Shown here: positions 35,437-43,148 of the stretch, piece by piece | Layout: every line of letters begins with the position of its first letter | Position numbering within the stretch: position 1 is the stretch's first letter | From: Anadara kagoshimensis | Taxonomy: Eukaryota > Mollusca > Bivalvia > Arcoida > Arcidae | Assembly: GCA_021292105.1 (NCBI GenBank) | Contig: CM037861.1 | Coordinates: 33,820,172-33,884,171 of the forward strand | Direction: 5' to 3' | DNA length: 64,000 bases | The notes under the pieces: generated by a model | Database searches by the model: none | The model's input: the letters and a program-made list of their open reading frames with translations, nothing else | What the model was told of the DNA's origin: nothing | Made by a program: the position numbers and the translations under genes

Positions 35437-36876
35437 GCGTGCGCGTTTCCTTATGTCATGGCGCATTAATGGTGAAAATTAGTTTTACATACACTAGTTC
35501 AGAGATTAATAACATCATGGATAAGAAGGGTGGTCAATTGGTTGTATATAATTTTAGTCACACAAACAATTTCACATTCTTGAATCTTAATTACTCTTAA
35601 TGTTCATGTGGTCCACGTCTCTCGATCTGCTTCAAGCTCATTTTCAGATTCACAAAGCGTATGTATAGTGGTACCATGACATCCAGTTACAACCAGAGGA
35701 CGGATTATTAATGATAATGATTTGAACAAGTATGAAATCGTGAAATCAAAAACAAAAAATGCCAGAGATTAACTCAAAGGAAAAAGGATGGTCCGTTCTT
35801 TTACTCCACATCAGCCGTACTTCTTGTGTTGCTTAACTCCTGATGTTTTTCGCACATTATTTTGAGGGAGAAATTGGAACGGATATATACATTTGTACTT
35901 TGACTGTAAAAGTTGATCATAAGCTGAATAATAGCGTTTTACATAACAGTCAAGAATATTTCACTTACACCGAGATGTCACCAGCTAGAGGCTAAGGTGC
36001 AGAAATGTTGCGTGTGTCGCGCTGATGCCAATAAACAGCCGGGTTCATTAGGCACCTTGTGATTAAAGGCTTTAACCAGTAGGCAACCGTAGCCCAGGAA
36101 CAGAGGATAGATACCAACGGACCAAGTGGAATCTTAGACTACATACGACATGTGATTAAAGACTTGTCCTTAAACCACTAGGCAACCGTAACCCAGTAGA
36201 GGTGAACCCTGAACCACTAGGCAACAGTAGTCCAGGGGCAGATAATGGCTATTGTAAGCAATAGAACACCAACTGTACAATACAAAACAGAAATCAGAAT
36301 TGTGAAAAGTAAGAAATAGTATAAGAATTGAGAGAGCGCCCCCGAAAGGGCGAGTGGTCAAAATATCCTTTACGGGTATAAAGAACCACCTTCCCGTTGA
36401 TATCGGAGACTGCCGCGACATCTTGCACTATTCCGTTAAGAACAGCCCGGGAAACAGAATTGATTAACATTGAGTAATATTGGTTTATAACGATATCTGG
36501 AATCACTTCATTCTGGTGCCGTTTAGTAATGTATTTAAAATCAACTTTGTAGATACATGTTATAGTTTATGTCAAAGGGTCCTTTTGATAAAAGATAAAA
36601 AATATATTGATTTTTTTTATAGAAGTTTCTTCACAGTATAGCTTAACCTTTTGAAGAATTTGGTTAAATACAATTAAAATTATTCTATTATTCTTGGTTA
36701 TGGCATTCCACGTAACTCTTACATACCACAAAATGTTTTAATGACTTGGTGAACACAGCTCCGGGTCGAAGACATGTACGATTTAAATATAATTACCTGT
36801 AGGGTAAATTACATTTACATCCAACTTGTTTCAGAACAATAGGACAAATCAAGTATATTTTCACGAAAATCGCCAC

Positions 36877-36908
<32 letters not shown>

Positions 36909-39900
36909 TATGAATGCATATTGTTTTACATATGCAAATATACCCTTCCACGTTATGAGAGAGATATCGTAACACACACACACACACACACACCACACAC
37001 ACACACACACACACACTATGGAAAGTACATTACTAAAGTGGGAACGCGGCGCTGATATACGCCAATCGCCATCGCCGTAAACCCACACAGATGAGACGAT
37101 GGCCAACTCCTATTCTTTGAAAGTGATATACCGATATTTTCCAAAGCAACACTGTATTTTTATGTAAATTTTCATTCACATTGACTTTATCATGAATGTT
37201 AATCACAAATAGAATAAAATCAACATTTGAAAAAATCTACACATTTGATTTCAAGACAATTCCGGATTTTATAAAAAATTTGACTCGCACATTGTACAAG
37301 TTAACATCGAAAGTCATGTTGCGCCTACAAGGTTTTTTTGAGTAAATTGGTCGTCTTACTGAGGCTTAAACGTGCGATTAATACGTGCCCTAATTTACTT
37401 AGCGACAATTTACCCTCCATTTCCCAAAGCCCTACTTTGGGTCCTTCGGGAGACACCCTAAAAACCGATTCCCCGTGTCACGGTAGGCCTTTAGCGCACT
37501 GCAAAGGTAAATATTTTTACCACTTCACCTATAGCTCGAGACGTCTCGATATAAATGAAATATTCTTTAATGTGACGTAAAACTACATTCAATTAATTAA
37601 ACAATCCCCTTGGCCTACACACAGGGCGGTGGTGACTGTATTTTACCTTTGTTTAAAAGAACATGCGGCTGTATTTTATAAGCATCAATCCACGCTGTAA
37701 ATGTTTCGCTGTCCGATATATTAGCTGTACTTTTGATGCGTCCTGTAGATTCGTCCAATTCTGCAACGTCTTTACCGGCTAAAGAACACCTGCTTTTGGC
37801 TTCCAGCCAGGTACAGGAATCCTCTGTTAATCTGTACGTCTTGCCTGTTATCAAATCTGCAGAAAACATATGTACAACAATAAATGTTAAATAAAGCACT
37901 TATTGTAAATTATAATATACATTCCTTTTTCTGATACATTCAAAATGTTAGATTCACAAAATAACTTGTGTCCATTGTTAATAGAATAAGAAGGATTAGC
38001 ACGCCACTGCGATCTTACAATGTCTTCATATACTCAACCTCATCGTTCAGTCGTGTCTATTGGTATAATGCTACACTGGTGGGTCCAGGGGATGCCCAAG
38101 GGATCAGGAGCGCTCTTTCTTTTTTTGCAAAGAAAAAGAAAGATGTTTAGACGTTCGGGCTTATTCATACCTTCGCAACCTCGTCATCTTTTATTCGCTT
38201 CTTGGACGCCGTTCAGAGCAAAGGGCGAATAATGGAAACTTGGCTCTAACAGAACACCATAAAGAGTGCCTGTCATTTCGTAATGTTTATATCCCTGCAA
38301 AGTAGTTTGAGGGGTATATATAGGAACCACCAGATATGTCTGTCCGTCTGTCCGTGCCTGGGACATATATCATATACATTTTGTAAATAGCTAGCTGCTT
38401 TGGACCACTGTTATAAAACTTTACATGAATAATCTTTATGGTTATAATATATTCAAACTGCCATGACCTTGAACCAAAGCCGATTCGGAAAGGTCAAGGT
38501 CGCTGGAAAACATATGTTGTAGGCGGGAGGTATTTGGCTCTCAAGAGACAGTTCTAATTAATACTGGGTTTACACTGCGTGATTTTACCTAAGATTTAGT
38601 ACTATTTTTTACTACATTTATTTATTTGATGAAAACTAGAGAATTCCATTCAATAGTTTACACAAAAGCCTCCGCGCAAACAAAGTTTAAAGGGGGGGGG
38701 ATATAGGAATCACTCCGTCCCAAATATTGTGCCCACTCCATATTCATTGACCAGTATGTTTTATACATGGGTTAACCATGATCAAACTTGTCACAAATAT
38801 GACGAAGCGATGTGTCGCATAGATCAAAAGTCAAGACCAAAAGTCAAATCTTAGAAAAAACAGCTCACCGATGTTGGGGACAAGGGTTATTTGTCTCTCA
38901 TGGGATTGCTCTAGTTAAACGCCCCGTAACGAAGTTCGGGAGGGACTTTTTGTTATTAATATGGTACCGTGTCTTTTTTTTTCTTCCGTAATTTTTTTGT
39001 CTAGAGTTTTTCTCAAAGACGACAGGAGCTACAAGTTTGAAACTTTATACAAATGTAAAGTGTGATCAGATCGACCTGTTGACTTTTATGACTTTCTGCG
39101 TTGTCATGGTAACAAATACCGAGAGGTGATTGTGCGACTTAGTGAAGGTTTCAACCTTTAATAAATCTTGTGTGTTATGATTACTACCCATATATTCTTG
39201 AACGTTGTGACATGGCCAATCCAACTAAGACATAATATTGGACCTGTCACACATATGAGTCCGAACCATTTTGGACCCCCAAAATAACTTTTTTATCATT
39301 ATGACAATCATCTATAATCCATATATATTCTTGATTGGCATGAAACATGTAATCTATAAATGGCAAAATTTTGGACCCAGGGCCTACTTTGGACCAGACC
39401 ATTTTAGCCGGACCCAATCAATATTTCCTACATTATTAAAAAAATAGCCCATAACCCATGTGTATACTTCATCACCATGTTGTAACGAACTCATATATCG
39501 TAGAAAAGAGGACCCCGGACCCATATCGGACCGGACAAAAGTTGGGGGCCCGGGCGACTTATTTTCGAGGTTGCTTGCAACTTCTTAAATTTGTTGTCCT
39601 ATGGTTCAAAGTTTACATTATTGCATTATGCTAATTTTAGACACGTGTAGACAATTAATAGCATAATGTTACTAATGGCCTTGTCGTCCATAATTTTGTA
39701 GATCTTCCATGGGTGGTGTCATGATCTGGATGGTGAACGGATGTCGAAATTGAAAGTACTCCGACAACATTTGGATGTGTGTCGAGTGCTTCACCGCGTA
39801 TTTGATAAACGTGTTTCAATATGTTGCCTATTCTGGAAAACTGGTCACTGCATAGGGAACTTTGATGTATCTTGACTGCGATGTCCGTTCAATATTCACT

Positions 39901-41815
39901 ATATGAACACCTTCAGCTTTTGAAACATCGATAACGGGCGATTTTTTAGTTCGGTTCCAAAATTCTGATCAGCGCCTTTCATCGCCTAGCTAGGTTCGGT
40001 TCATATAAGTTTGGGACAGAACCTTGTGTGAGAAATACCTGCTCAGCTGAAAGTCGATTTTGTTCTCTTAGTACACTGGTCTTTTCACAAATCTAGAACC
40101 GTCAACGTAAACGTTTATAATACGATCCCAGTCCATCTTCAGTAGTTAATGTCTGAATCTAGAGTTAACAAATCGTTTTACGCCCCAGTCAATATTCTTT
40201 GACTAATATTGAGGCGGTCAGTTCAGAGATGAATGATGGGGAAAACTAGAGTGCCTGGAGAAAGCCATCGACCTTCGGGAAGTGAATTGACAAACTTTCT
40301 CACACTAGGATCTGTCTTGAATGGGATTCATACCGAGGCGGTAATTTTATAAGAGGCGCTATGATAAGTTAGCCGGCGCTTTCGACCACTCGGCCATCCA
40401 TGGCCATTTAATGCTTTGCGTTTTTGTGCAAAATATTTTACTTTTGCCGTGTACGCTACTCGTAATAGATTTAAGGTAACTTAACTGCCAAATTATGTCC
40501 ATGAAAAGTTGGGAACCCGGAAGTATTATTTTGCCCATAAGGTATTTTCTGGTATTGTAAACATCAACTATTGTGTTTATAATTAAAATTTTAAGAAAAC
40601 AAATTAACAATATTGTGTGAATTATGATTGCTTAGTCACTGTGTTAAAATGACACCTGAAAGCCTGGTAAAATATGTATAATTTGATCGTTTATATCCAC
40701 AAATATATTTATGTTTATATTAACTAGTTTGACCCGGCATAAACTTTAAAGGGAAGTTTTATGAGTTACATAGTTTTAATACAGGGTAAAAGGGAATTTC
40801 CAACTTGTCCGAGACCATTTACAGAATCTCCAACCTGTCCGGGAGCATTAACAGGACATCTTTCCAACCTGTCTGAGACCATTAACAGAACATCTTTCCA
40901 ACCTGTCCGAGACCATTAACAGAAATTCCAACCTGTTCGAGACCATTATCAGATTAATAGAATTTCCAACCTGTCTAAAACCATTAACAGAATTTACAAC
41001 CTTCCCGAAACCATTAACAGAATTTTCAACCTTCCTGAGACCATTAACAAAACATCTTTCCAACCTGTCCAAGACCATTAACAGAATTTTCAACCTGTCC
41101 GAGACCATTAACAGGATTTTAACCTGTATGAGGTAAAGGGTGATATGGTCTCAGGCAGACGGTTTAAAATACCCATACATGTAACAAATGTACTTGTATA
41201 CCATTTTTTGTCTATGAATTTGAAATGCTTCTTATTTATTAAACATAATTTTAAAATTCATAGAGACAGATGAACAAAACAAGTCTTCAAATAAATATGG
41301 CATGGATCACTGTGTTTTTGGTTAATTAAATTTAAAGCGAAACGCTAATAGAACTTTTCATTCACCCTGAATAAATTGCAGAAACCATGTAAAAACTGGG
41401 TTTATACGTAAAACCAACCAGTCACTCAAATTTTAAAGATTTAAAAAAATTGAAGAAAACAAATGCAAGATCGCTTTTTCACTTGATATAACAATAATAT
41501 TTTCATTTCCTTGCGCTTTTTTGCCTCTCTGACTATGACTATTATCAGTCAGTTTTTGTCACACCCACCCACCCACCCACCCATTCAAGTCTTTCTTTCT
41601 TTTTTTTTAATACAAAAATGTTCAAAATTGTTGATTCCTTCATTTAAGACTTTTTTCAGTCAAAATTAAATTTTTAGTGGAGGTTACAAATAGAATAAAT
41701 GTCTCTGAATATATATTTAGTCAGTTTGAACTTGAAAATAACACTTACCCGTTTCTAATGAATAACACAAGCAGAAAAATGACATAAAAAATATTGCTGA
41801 ATTAAGAAATGCCAT
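20051..41815 (-). CDS. C-type-lectin-like/WSC single-pass receptor with YDHT-repeat tail (nine exons)
   Basis: A type I membrane receptor, probably for a carbohydrate or microbial ligand (inference from its domains). Exons: 41749-41815, 37647-37856, 32013-32122, 31014-31158, 30149-30277, 27063-27191, 25796-25930, 25278-25362, 20051-20798. Every junction is GT-AG, all phases fit, and they sum to 1758 nt (585 residues). Layout: signal peptide (1-20), lectin-like segment with WLEA, two Cys and WID (24-92), WSC domain with eight Cys (93-176), two short Cys-rich exons (178-263), Thr-rich stalk (about 260-285), membrane helix (about 306-328), and a cytoplasmic tail (329-585) with 15 tyrosines after the residue 337 junction and four 16-residue YDHT repeats. 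WSC domains are known from fungal stress sensors and metazoan kremens and bind glycans. Apart from exons 3-4, exons 2 to 7 are each flanked by phase-1 introns. The exact subfamily is unknown to me. Confidence 0.85.
20135..20326 (-). repeat. In-frame 48-bp coding repeat, four units
   Basis: Four tandem 16-residue units of the type TKQEDGLYDHTNDGTC at residues 495-558. Asn and His alternate before DG (N, H, N, H), so the array probably grew by duplication of a two-unit block. 48 is a multiple of three, so length change keeps the frame. Confidence 0.95.
21110..21200 (+). mobile_element. Truncated Helentron-like 5' end
   Basis: TTTTTAGCTCACCTGAGTCA followed by TAGGCCCAATGAC resembles the 5' hairpin region of the complete copies. 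No core array or 3' end follows on this strand. Confidence 0.4.
21225..25262 (-). repeat. 48-bp tandem array in intron 8, split by an element
   Basis: Units of AATGAACGGAACCATGAGTT, then TGTTCGAATCATTGCACCCC and TAAATATT lie at 21225-21359 (about 3) and 24827-25262 (about 9). The Helentron-like element at 21360-24826 interrupts one unit. The 16-codon unit keeps minus-strand frames open; these are not coding. Confidence 0.9.
21360..24826 (-). mobile_element. Helentron-like non-autonomous element, copy 5 (largest)
   Basis: Read on the minus strand it starts TAGCTCACCTGACCGAAGGT and ends GGCCCATGGGCC then TCTTGT. It has 19 core units of about 145 bp, each with the inverted motif TGACCTTGACCTTTGAACCC (anchors from 21542 to 24159). 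It sits in intron 8 of the receptor gene in the same orientation. Host DNA on both sides rejoins to a perfect 48-bp array unit, so no target site was duplicated. Confidence 0.95.
25278..25362 (-). CDS. Receptor exon 8: transmembrane helix
   Basis: The acceptor is TTGTGTTTTGCAG and the donor GTATGT; 85 bp, phase 1 in and 2 out. It encodes VLIIILMVFILSLGFTIKCL and ends IMRG, a single hydrophobic helix followed by basic residues, which sets the type I orientation. Confidence 0.85.
25568..25607. repeat. (GT)n microsatellite
   Basis: Two GT runs separated by GG, in intron 7. Confidence 0.85.
25796..25930 (-). CDS. Receptor exon 7: Thr-rich stalk
   Basis: The acceptor is TATGTTCCTAG and the donor GTAAGT; phase 1 in and out, 44 codons. 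It encodes PITTTTDSTTTTTDSTTT followed by a polar stretch with N-x-S/T sites (NST, NNS), as expected for an O-glycosylated stalk next to the membrane. Confidence 0.8.
26422..26748 (+). mobile_element. tRNA-derived SINE, family B
   Basis: The head CTACGGTAGCTAAGTTGGTA is tRNA-like (A-box region), with B-box remnant GTTTGAACCCC. The body includes GGTTCATTCGGAAGAGACCT, and the tail ATATGAAATACCCTTGGCTC to GTAAAACC. It lies in intron 6. Confidence 0.75.
27063..27191 (-). CDS. Receptor exon 6: second Cys-rich exon of identical length
   Basis: The acceptor is TTTGTTTTCAG and the donor GTAATT; phase 1 in and out, again 129 bp. It encodes STCYAYSHDKSYGD, then RSCTNRLAGLCQ, with the same C ... C ... 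LC pattern as exon 5. It may be an ancient duplicate or an alternative to exon 5. Confidence 0.75.
27270..27745. repeat. GC-richer TCGACCTCACCGCGAAGG repeat region
   Basis: A block of about 90 bp (ATAATGCAATA, then CCTCAGTCGACCTCACCGCG and GCGATGTCGAAGTTG) occurs twice in tandem (27280-27450). It is followed by imperfect inverted pieces (CTCCTTCGCCATCGT, TTCTTCTTCGCA) and a long T/A tract. Probably a decayed mobile element in intron 5. Confidence 0.5.
28020..28100 (+). mobile_element. Family B SINE tail fragment
   Basis: GACGTCTCGATATAAGTAAA then ATATTCTT matches the family B 3' tail, ending in CAACTCAACTC. The head is missing. Confidence 0.5.
28500..28970 (+). pseudogene. Degraded Tc1/mariner transposase
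   Basis: Broken frames still show SVMIWG (28575-28600) and, after stops and shifts, SPYINIIENMW (about 28812-28845), the decayed forms of the Tc1-family blocks V-x-VWG and SPDLNPIENxW. A C9 run and A-rich stretch interrupt the middle. I could not find the terminal inverted repeats. It is an insertion in intron 5, not part of the receptor. Confidence 0.65.
28971..30148. other. Intron 5 remainder, AT-rich
   Basis: No exon recognised. 29522-29600 (CTTCACAATTATTCTTCAAC) looks like a decayed arm of the 259-bp MITE. Confidence 0.4.
30149..30277 (-). CDS. Receptor exon 5: Cys-rich exon like a lectin C-terminal half
   Basis: The acceptor is AATATTTTAG and the donor GTAAGT; phase 1 in and out, 129 bp. 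The pattern MCPCVMTES, then VNCTFIHLYYLCK resembles the last part of a C-type lectin domain (C-V-M, then N-C, then the closing LCK). It follows the WSC cassette rather than the lectin N-terminal half. Confidence 0.75.
30600..30945 (-). mobile_element. tRNA-derived SINE, family D, copy 2
   Basis: On the minus strand the head GGCCGCAGTGGCATAATGGA contains an A-box-like TGGCATAATGG and a B-box-like GAGTTTGAGTCCTG. It is collinear with 18973-19340 and lies in intron 4. Confidence 0.7.
31014..31158 (-). CDS. Receptor exon 4: second half of WSC domain
   Basis: The acceptor is TTTGTAACAG and the donor GTAAGT; phase 0 in and 1 out, 48 codons. It encodes GNRCYCL, then MCNSSCSGDGSKTCG and WVSIYEV, a textbook WSC ending (C-Y-C, C-x3-C-GD, CG, final Y). 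Cysteines 133, 135, 149, 153 and 161 complete the set of eight. Confidence 0.9.
31405..31605 (+). mobile_element. tRNA-derived SINE, family C
   Basis: It shares GTGAGAAAGTTTGTCGGTTT, TTTCTCCAGTTTCCTCAACC and the tail AAGTGAAAAAATCTTGACTG with 18335-18580. It lies in intron 3. Confidence 0.65.
32013..32122 (-). CDS. Receptor exon 3: first half of WSC domain
   Basis: The acceptor is ATTTCAG and the donor GTACTT; phase 1 in and 0 out, 36 codons. It encodes GCFNLQL, then RMCAAACSG and THIALQ, the opening of a WSC domain (GCY/F start, C-x3-C pair, GLQ-like end). Cysteines are residues 94, 115 and 119. Confidence 0.85.
32160..32567. repeat. CA-rich complex repeat
   Basis: Degenerate units such as ACACAAACACGTACACATTA and GTGCGTAACGCAAACATACA recur several times. 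Open frames rich in Val, Cys and His on the minus strand come from this repeat. Confidence 0.7.
32568..34470. repeat. Intron 2 tandem duplication, unit A
   Basis: It starts GTGTGTCGCGCTGATGCC, with AGAGAGCGCCCCCGAAAGGG, GA and CA microsatellites, and a family B SINE tail at its right end. It is about 1.9 kb, longest because its CA tract (33510-33890, ending in a GC/CG alternation) is expanded. Confidence 0.9.
34471..36011. repeat. Intron 2 tandem duplication, unit B
   Basis: About 1.54 kb, collinear with unit A and highly similar outside the microsatellites. GA tract 35328-35344 and CA tract 35408-35437. Confidence 0.9.
36012..37015. repeat. Intron 2 tandem duplication, unit C (truncated)
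   Basis: About 1.0 kb, collinear with A and B up to the CA tract (36970-37015), where the similarity ends. Confidence 0.9.
37430..37610 (+). mobile_element. Family B SINE, 5'-truncated
   Basis: CTTCGGGAGACACCCTAAAA, then CCGTGTCACGG and GACGTCTCGATATAAATGAA to GTAAAACTAC match the body and tail of family B. It ends within 40 bp of receptor exon 2. Confidence 0.7.
37647..37856 (-). CDS. Receptor exon 2: N-terminal half of a C-type-lectin-like domain
   Basis: The acceptor is TTTTCTGCAG and the donor GTAAAA; phases 1 in and 1 out, 69 complete codons. The pattern YRLTEDSCTWLEAKSRC, then GKDVAEL and TAWIDAY matches the first helix, first cysteines and the WIG-type core of C-type lectin domains. 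The second half of the fold is not in this exon. Confidence 0.85.
38285..38918 (+). repeat. Two family E repeat copies
   Basis: 38285-38565 has GAGGGGTATATATAGGAACC, GTCTGTCCGTCTGTCCGTGC and TCTCAAGAGACAGTTCTA. 38690-38918 has GATATAGGAATCACTCCGTC and GACGAAGCGATGTGTCGC and ends CTCATGGGATTGCTCTAGTT. Both are in intron 1. Confidence 0.6.
38930..39600. repeat. Probable dispersed repeat starting CGCCCCGTAACGAAGTTCGG
   Basis: The segment has reiterated short phrases (GGACCCAGGGCC, CGGACCCATATCGGACCGG) and GGGAGGGACTTTTTGTTATT near its start. It is non-coding. I call it a repeat from its composition and position only; no second copy lies in the window. Confidence 0.35.
40185..40405 (-). mobile_element. 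tRNA-derived SINE, family C
   Basis: On the minus strand it has a tRNA-like head near GGATGGCCGAGTGGTCGAAA (A box TGGCCGAGTGG), CTAGTGTGAGAAAGTTTGTC and a tail through AATATTGACTGGGGCGTAAA. It lies in intron 1. Confidence 0.75.
40803..41125. repeat. About 30-bp minisatellite in intron 1
   Basis: About ten units of CCAACCTGTCCGAGACCATT followed by AACAGAATTT, with variable length. The minus-strand frame of VNGLR-type repeats is a by-product. Confidence 0.85.
41749..41815 (-). CDS. Receptor exon 1: start codon and signal peptide
   Basis: ATG at 41815-41813 follows GTAAA. It encodes MAFLNSAIFFMSFFCLCYSL and then E-T, a hydrophobic leader with likely cleavage near residue 19-20. The donor is GTAAGT and the exon ends in phase 1. 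The leftover G joins exon 2 to form Asp23. Confidence 0.85.
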
Positions 41816-41943
41816 TTTACACGATCATGTAGAATACGAGAAGTAAAATCAAACTAAATAAATCAAACTAAATTCCTTCCTTAAGTACTGTATTACTCAC
41901 AAAAATAACCAACAACAAACACTTATTGATATATCCGGCTAAA

Positions 41944-41951
41944 TATTTATA
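41944..41951 (-). promoter_or_regulatory. TATA-like box of the receptor gene
   Basis: TATAAATA on the minus strand, 129 bp upstream of the ATG in AGTTATAAATATTT. This fits a 5' UTR of roughly 100 bases. The base composition makes chance TATA matches likely. Confidence 0.35.
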
Positions 41952-42224
41952 ACTGGACATGTGTGCCCTTATCATCTTGACAATCGTGAATATTTAACCG
42001 GCATATGACCATCGCTTGAATGACCACTTGTCATATTGAAAAACCACAGTACATTATAGATTGAAGATTTAATCATGTCCAGTGGCAATATTTGTCTGTA
42101 TGCCCTGTTAATATTTTTATGCCTTTTATCGTATTATTATCTTTTATCTTAACAGCCGGAAAAACTAAAAAACGCGAGAAATAATAAATACCTCCTCGTG
42201 TTTGTTTACTGGGAACTTGTAAAT

Positions 42225-42505
42225 TTGTCCCGAGCCATTAGGCCCATCAGGCCGGAGCTTATCCCGGTTTCGGTGGCGTTAAGCGACTGAGAGTACAAGA
42301 CTCTCCCCTGAATGGGACGCCGGTCCATCGCAGGGTTAACCACCAGCATTTTGCTGGTACTCATTTATTTTTCAGCTGAGTGAACTGGAACAACGTGAAA
42401 TTAAGTGTCTTGCTCAAGGACACAACACATCGCCCGGTCCAGGGATCGAACCCACGACCTTCGAATCATGAGTCCAACGCCTTAACCACTAGGCCACGCG
42501 CTTCC
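42225..42505 (-). mobile_element. tRNA-derived SINE with Meta-SINE-like domain, copy 2
   Basis: Inverted copy of 5338-5637 with the same head GGAAGCGCGTGGCCTAGTGG, B box GGTTCGATCCC and middle domain. It lacks the AACTTTTAACTTTT tail. Confidence 0.85.
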
Positions 42506-43145
42506 ACGGGAATAACAAGAGGATGTAAAATTTAACGCAGAACATTTATTTTATGATATGCACATCTTTACAGGATCCCGATAACACATACCGAATTTAA
42601 AAACAATCAGTCAAAAACTATGTGACAAGTTGCGCCCACTAGAAAATTAAACACAAGATACCAGAAACTAGATACAAAGAAACATTACTAAAATTTTGTT
42701 AAAATTGAAAGTGACACAAAACCAGTGTTACTTTTTGTAAATCCATACCAAATTTTGAAGGAATTAAACGAAAAATAAAAAAAAAGTTCCGACATTTTCT
42801 ATATTATGCACTGATTTGACCTTTGGACTCAACATGTGACCTTGACTTTCAATGCTACATGCATGTTTGGTATAAGTTTCAAGTAGATATCCGATATGAA
42901 CCGGACAAGAAAAATGTTAACGTACGCACGGACGGACGGACAATGCCATACATTAATATGTACTGAAGAAATCATGTGAAAGGAAAACAAAAACTGAGCT
43001 CTCGTTTGTTAAATGTTCTGTTCAGATGTGTGTCGGTAGGCCGGATAAGAAAAGAATGGTTAAAATTTCAAGGAACACAAATGAGAAATTGTCACAGAGT
43101 GACCTCCTCTTCCGGAGCGTACCTTGTTATCGGGTATACATACTT
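42506..43145. other. Intergenic DNA with family E-like remnant
   Basis: 42820-42950 (TGACCTTTGGACTCAACATG, then GCACGGACGGACGGACA) resembles an inverted GTCCGTC repeat end. No gene seen. Confidence 0.4.
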
Positions 43146-43148
43146 CAA

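Noticed and set aside
32704-36421. Related minus-strand frames at 32704, 34593 and 36170 (ending in LVVQG-type sequence)
   Set aside because: Their similarity follows from the triplicated DNA. Frames are broken differently between units and there are no splice or domain signals.
39700-39800. Another Tc1 transposase remnant (GVMIW-like translation)
   Set aside because: Only a five-residue match with no second conserved block or TIR; too weak.
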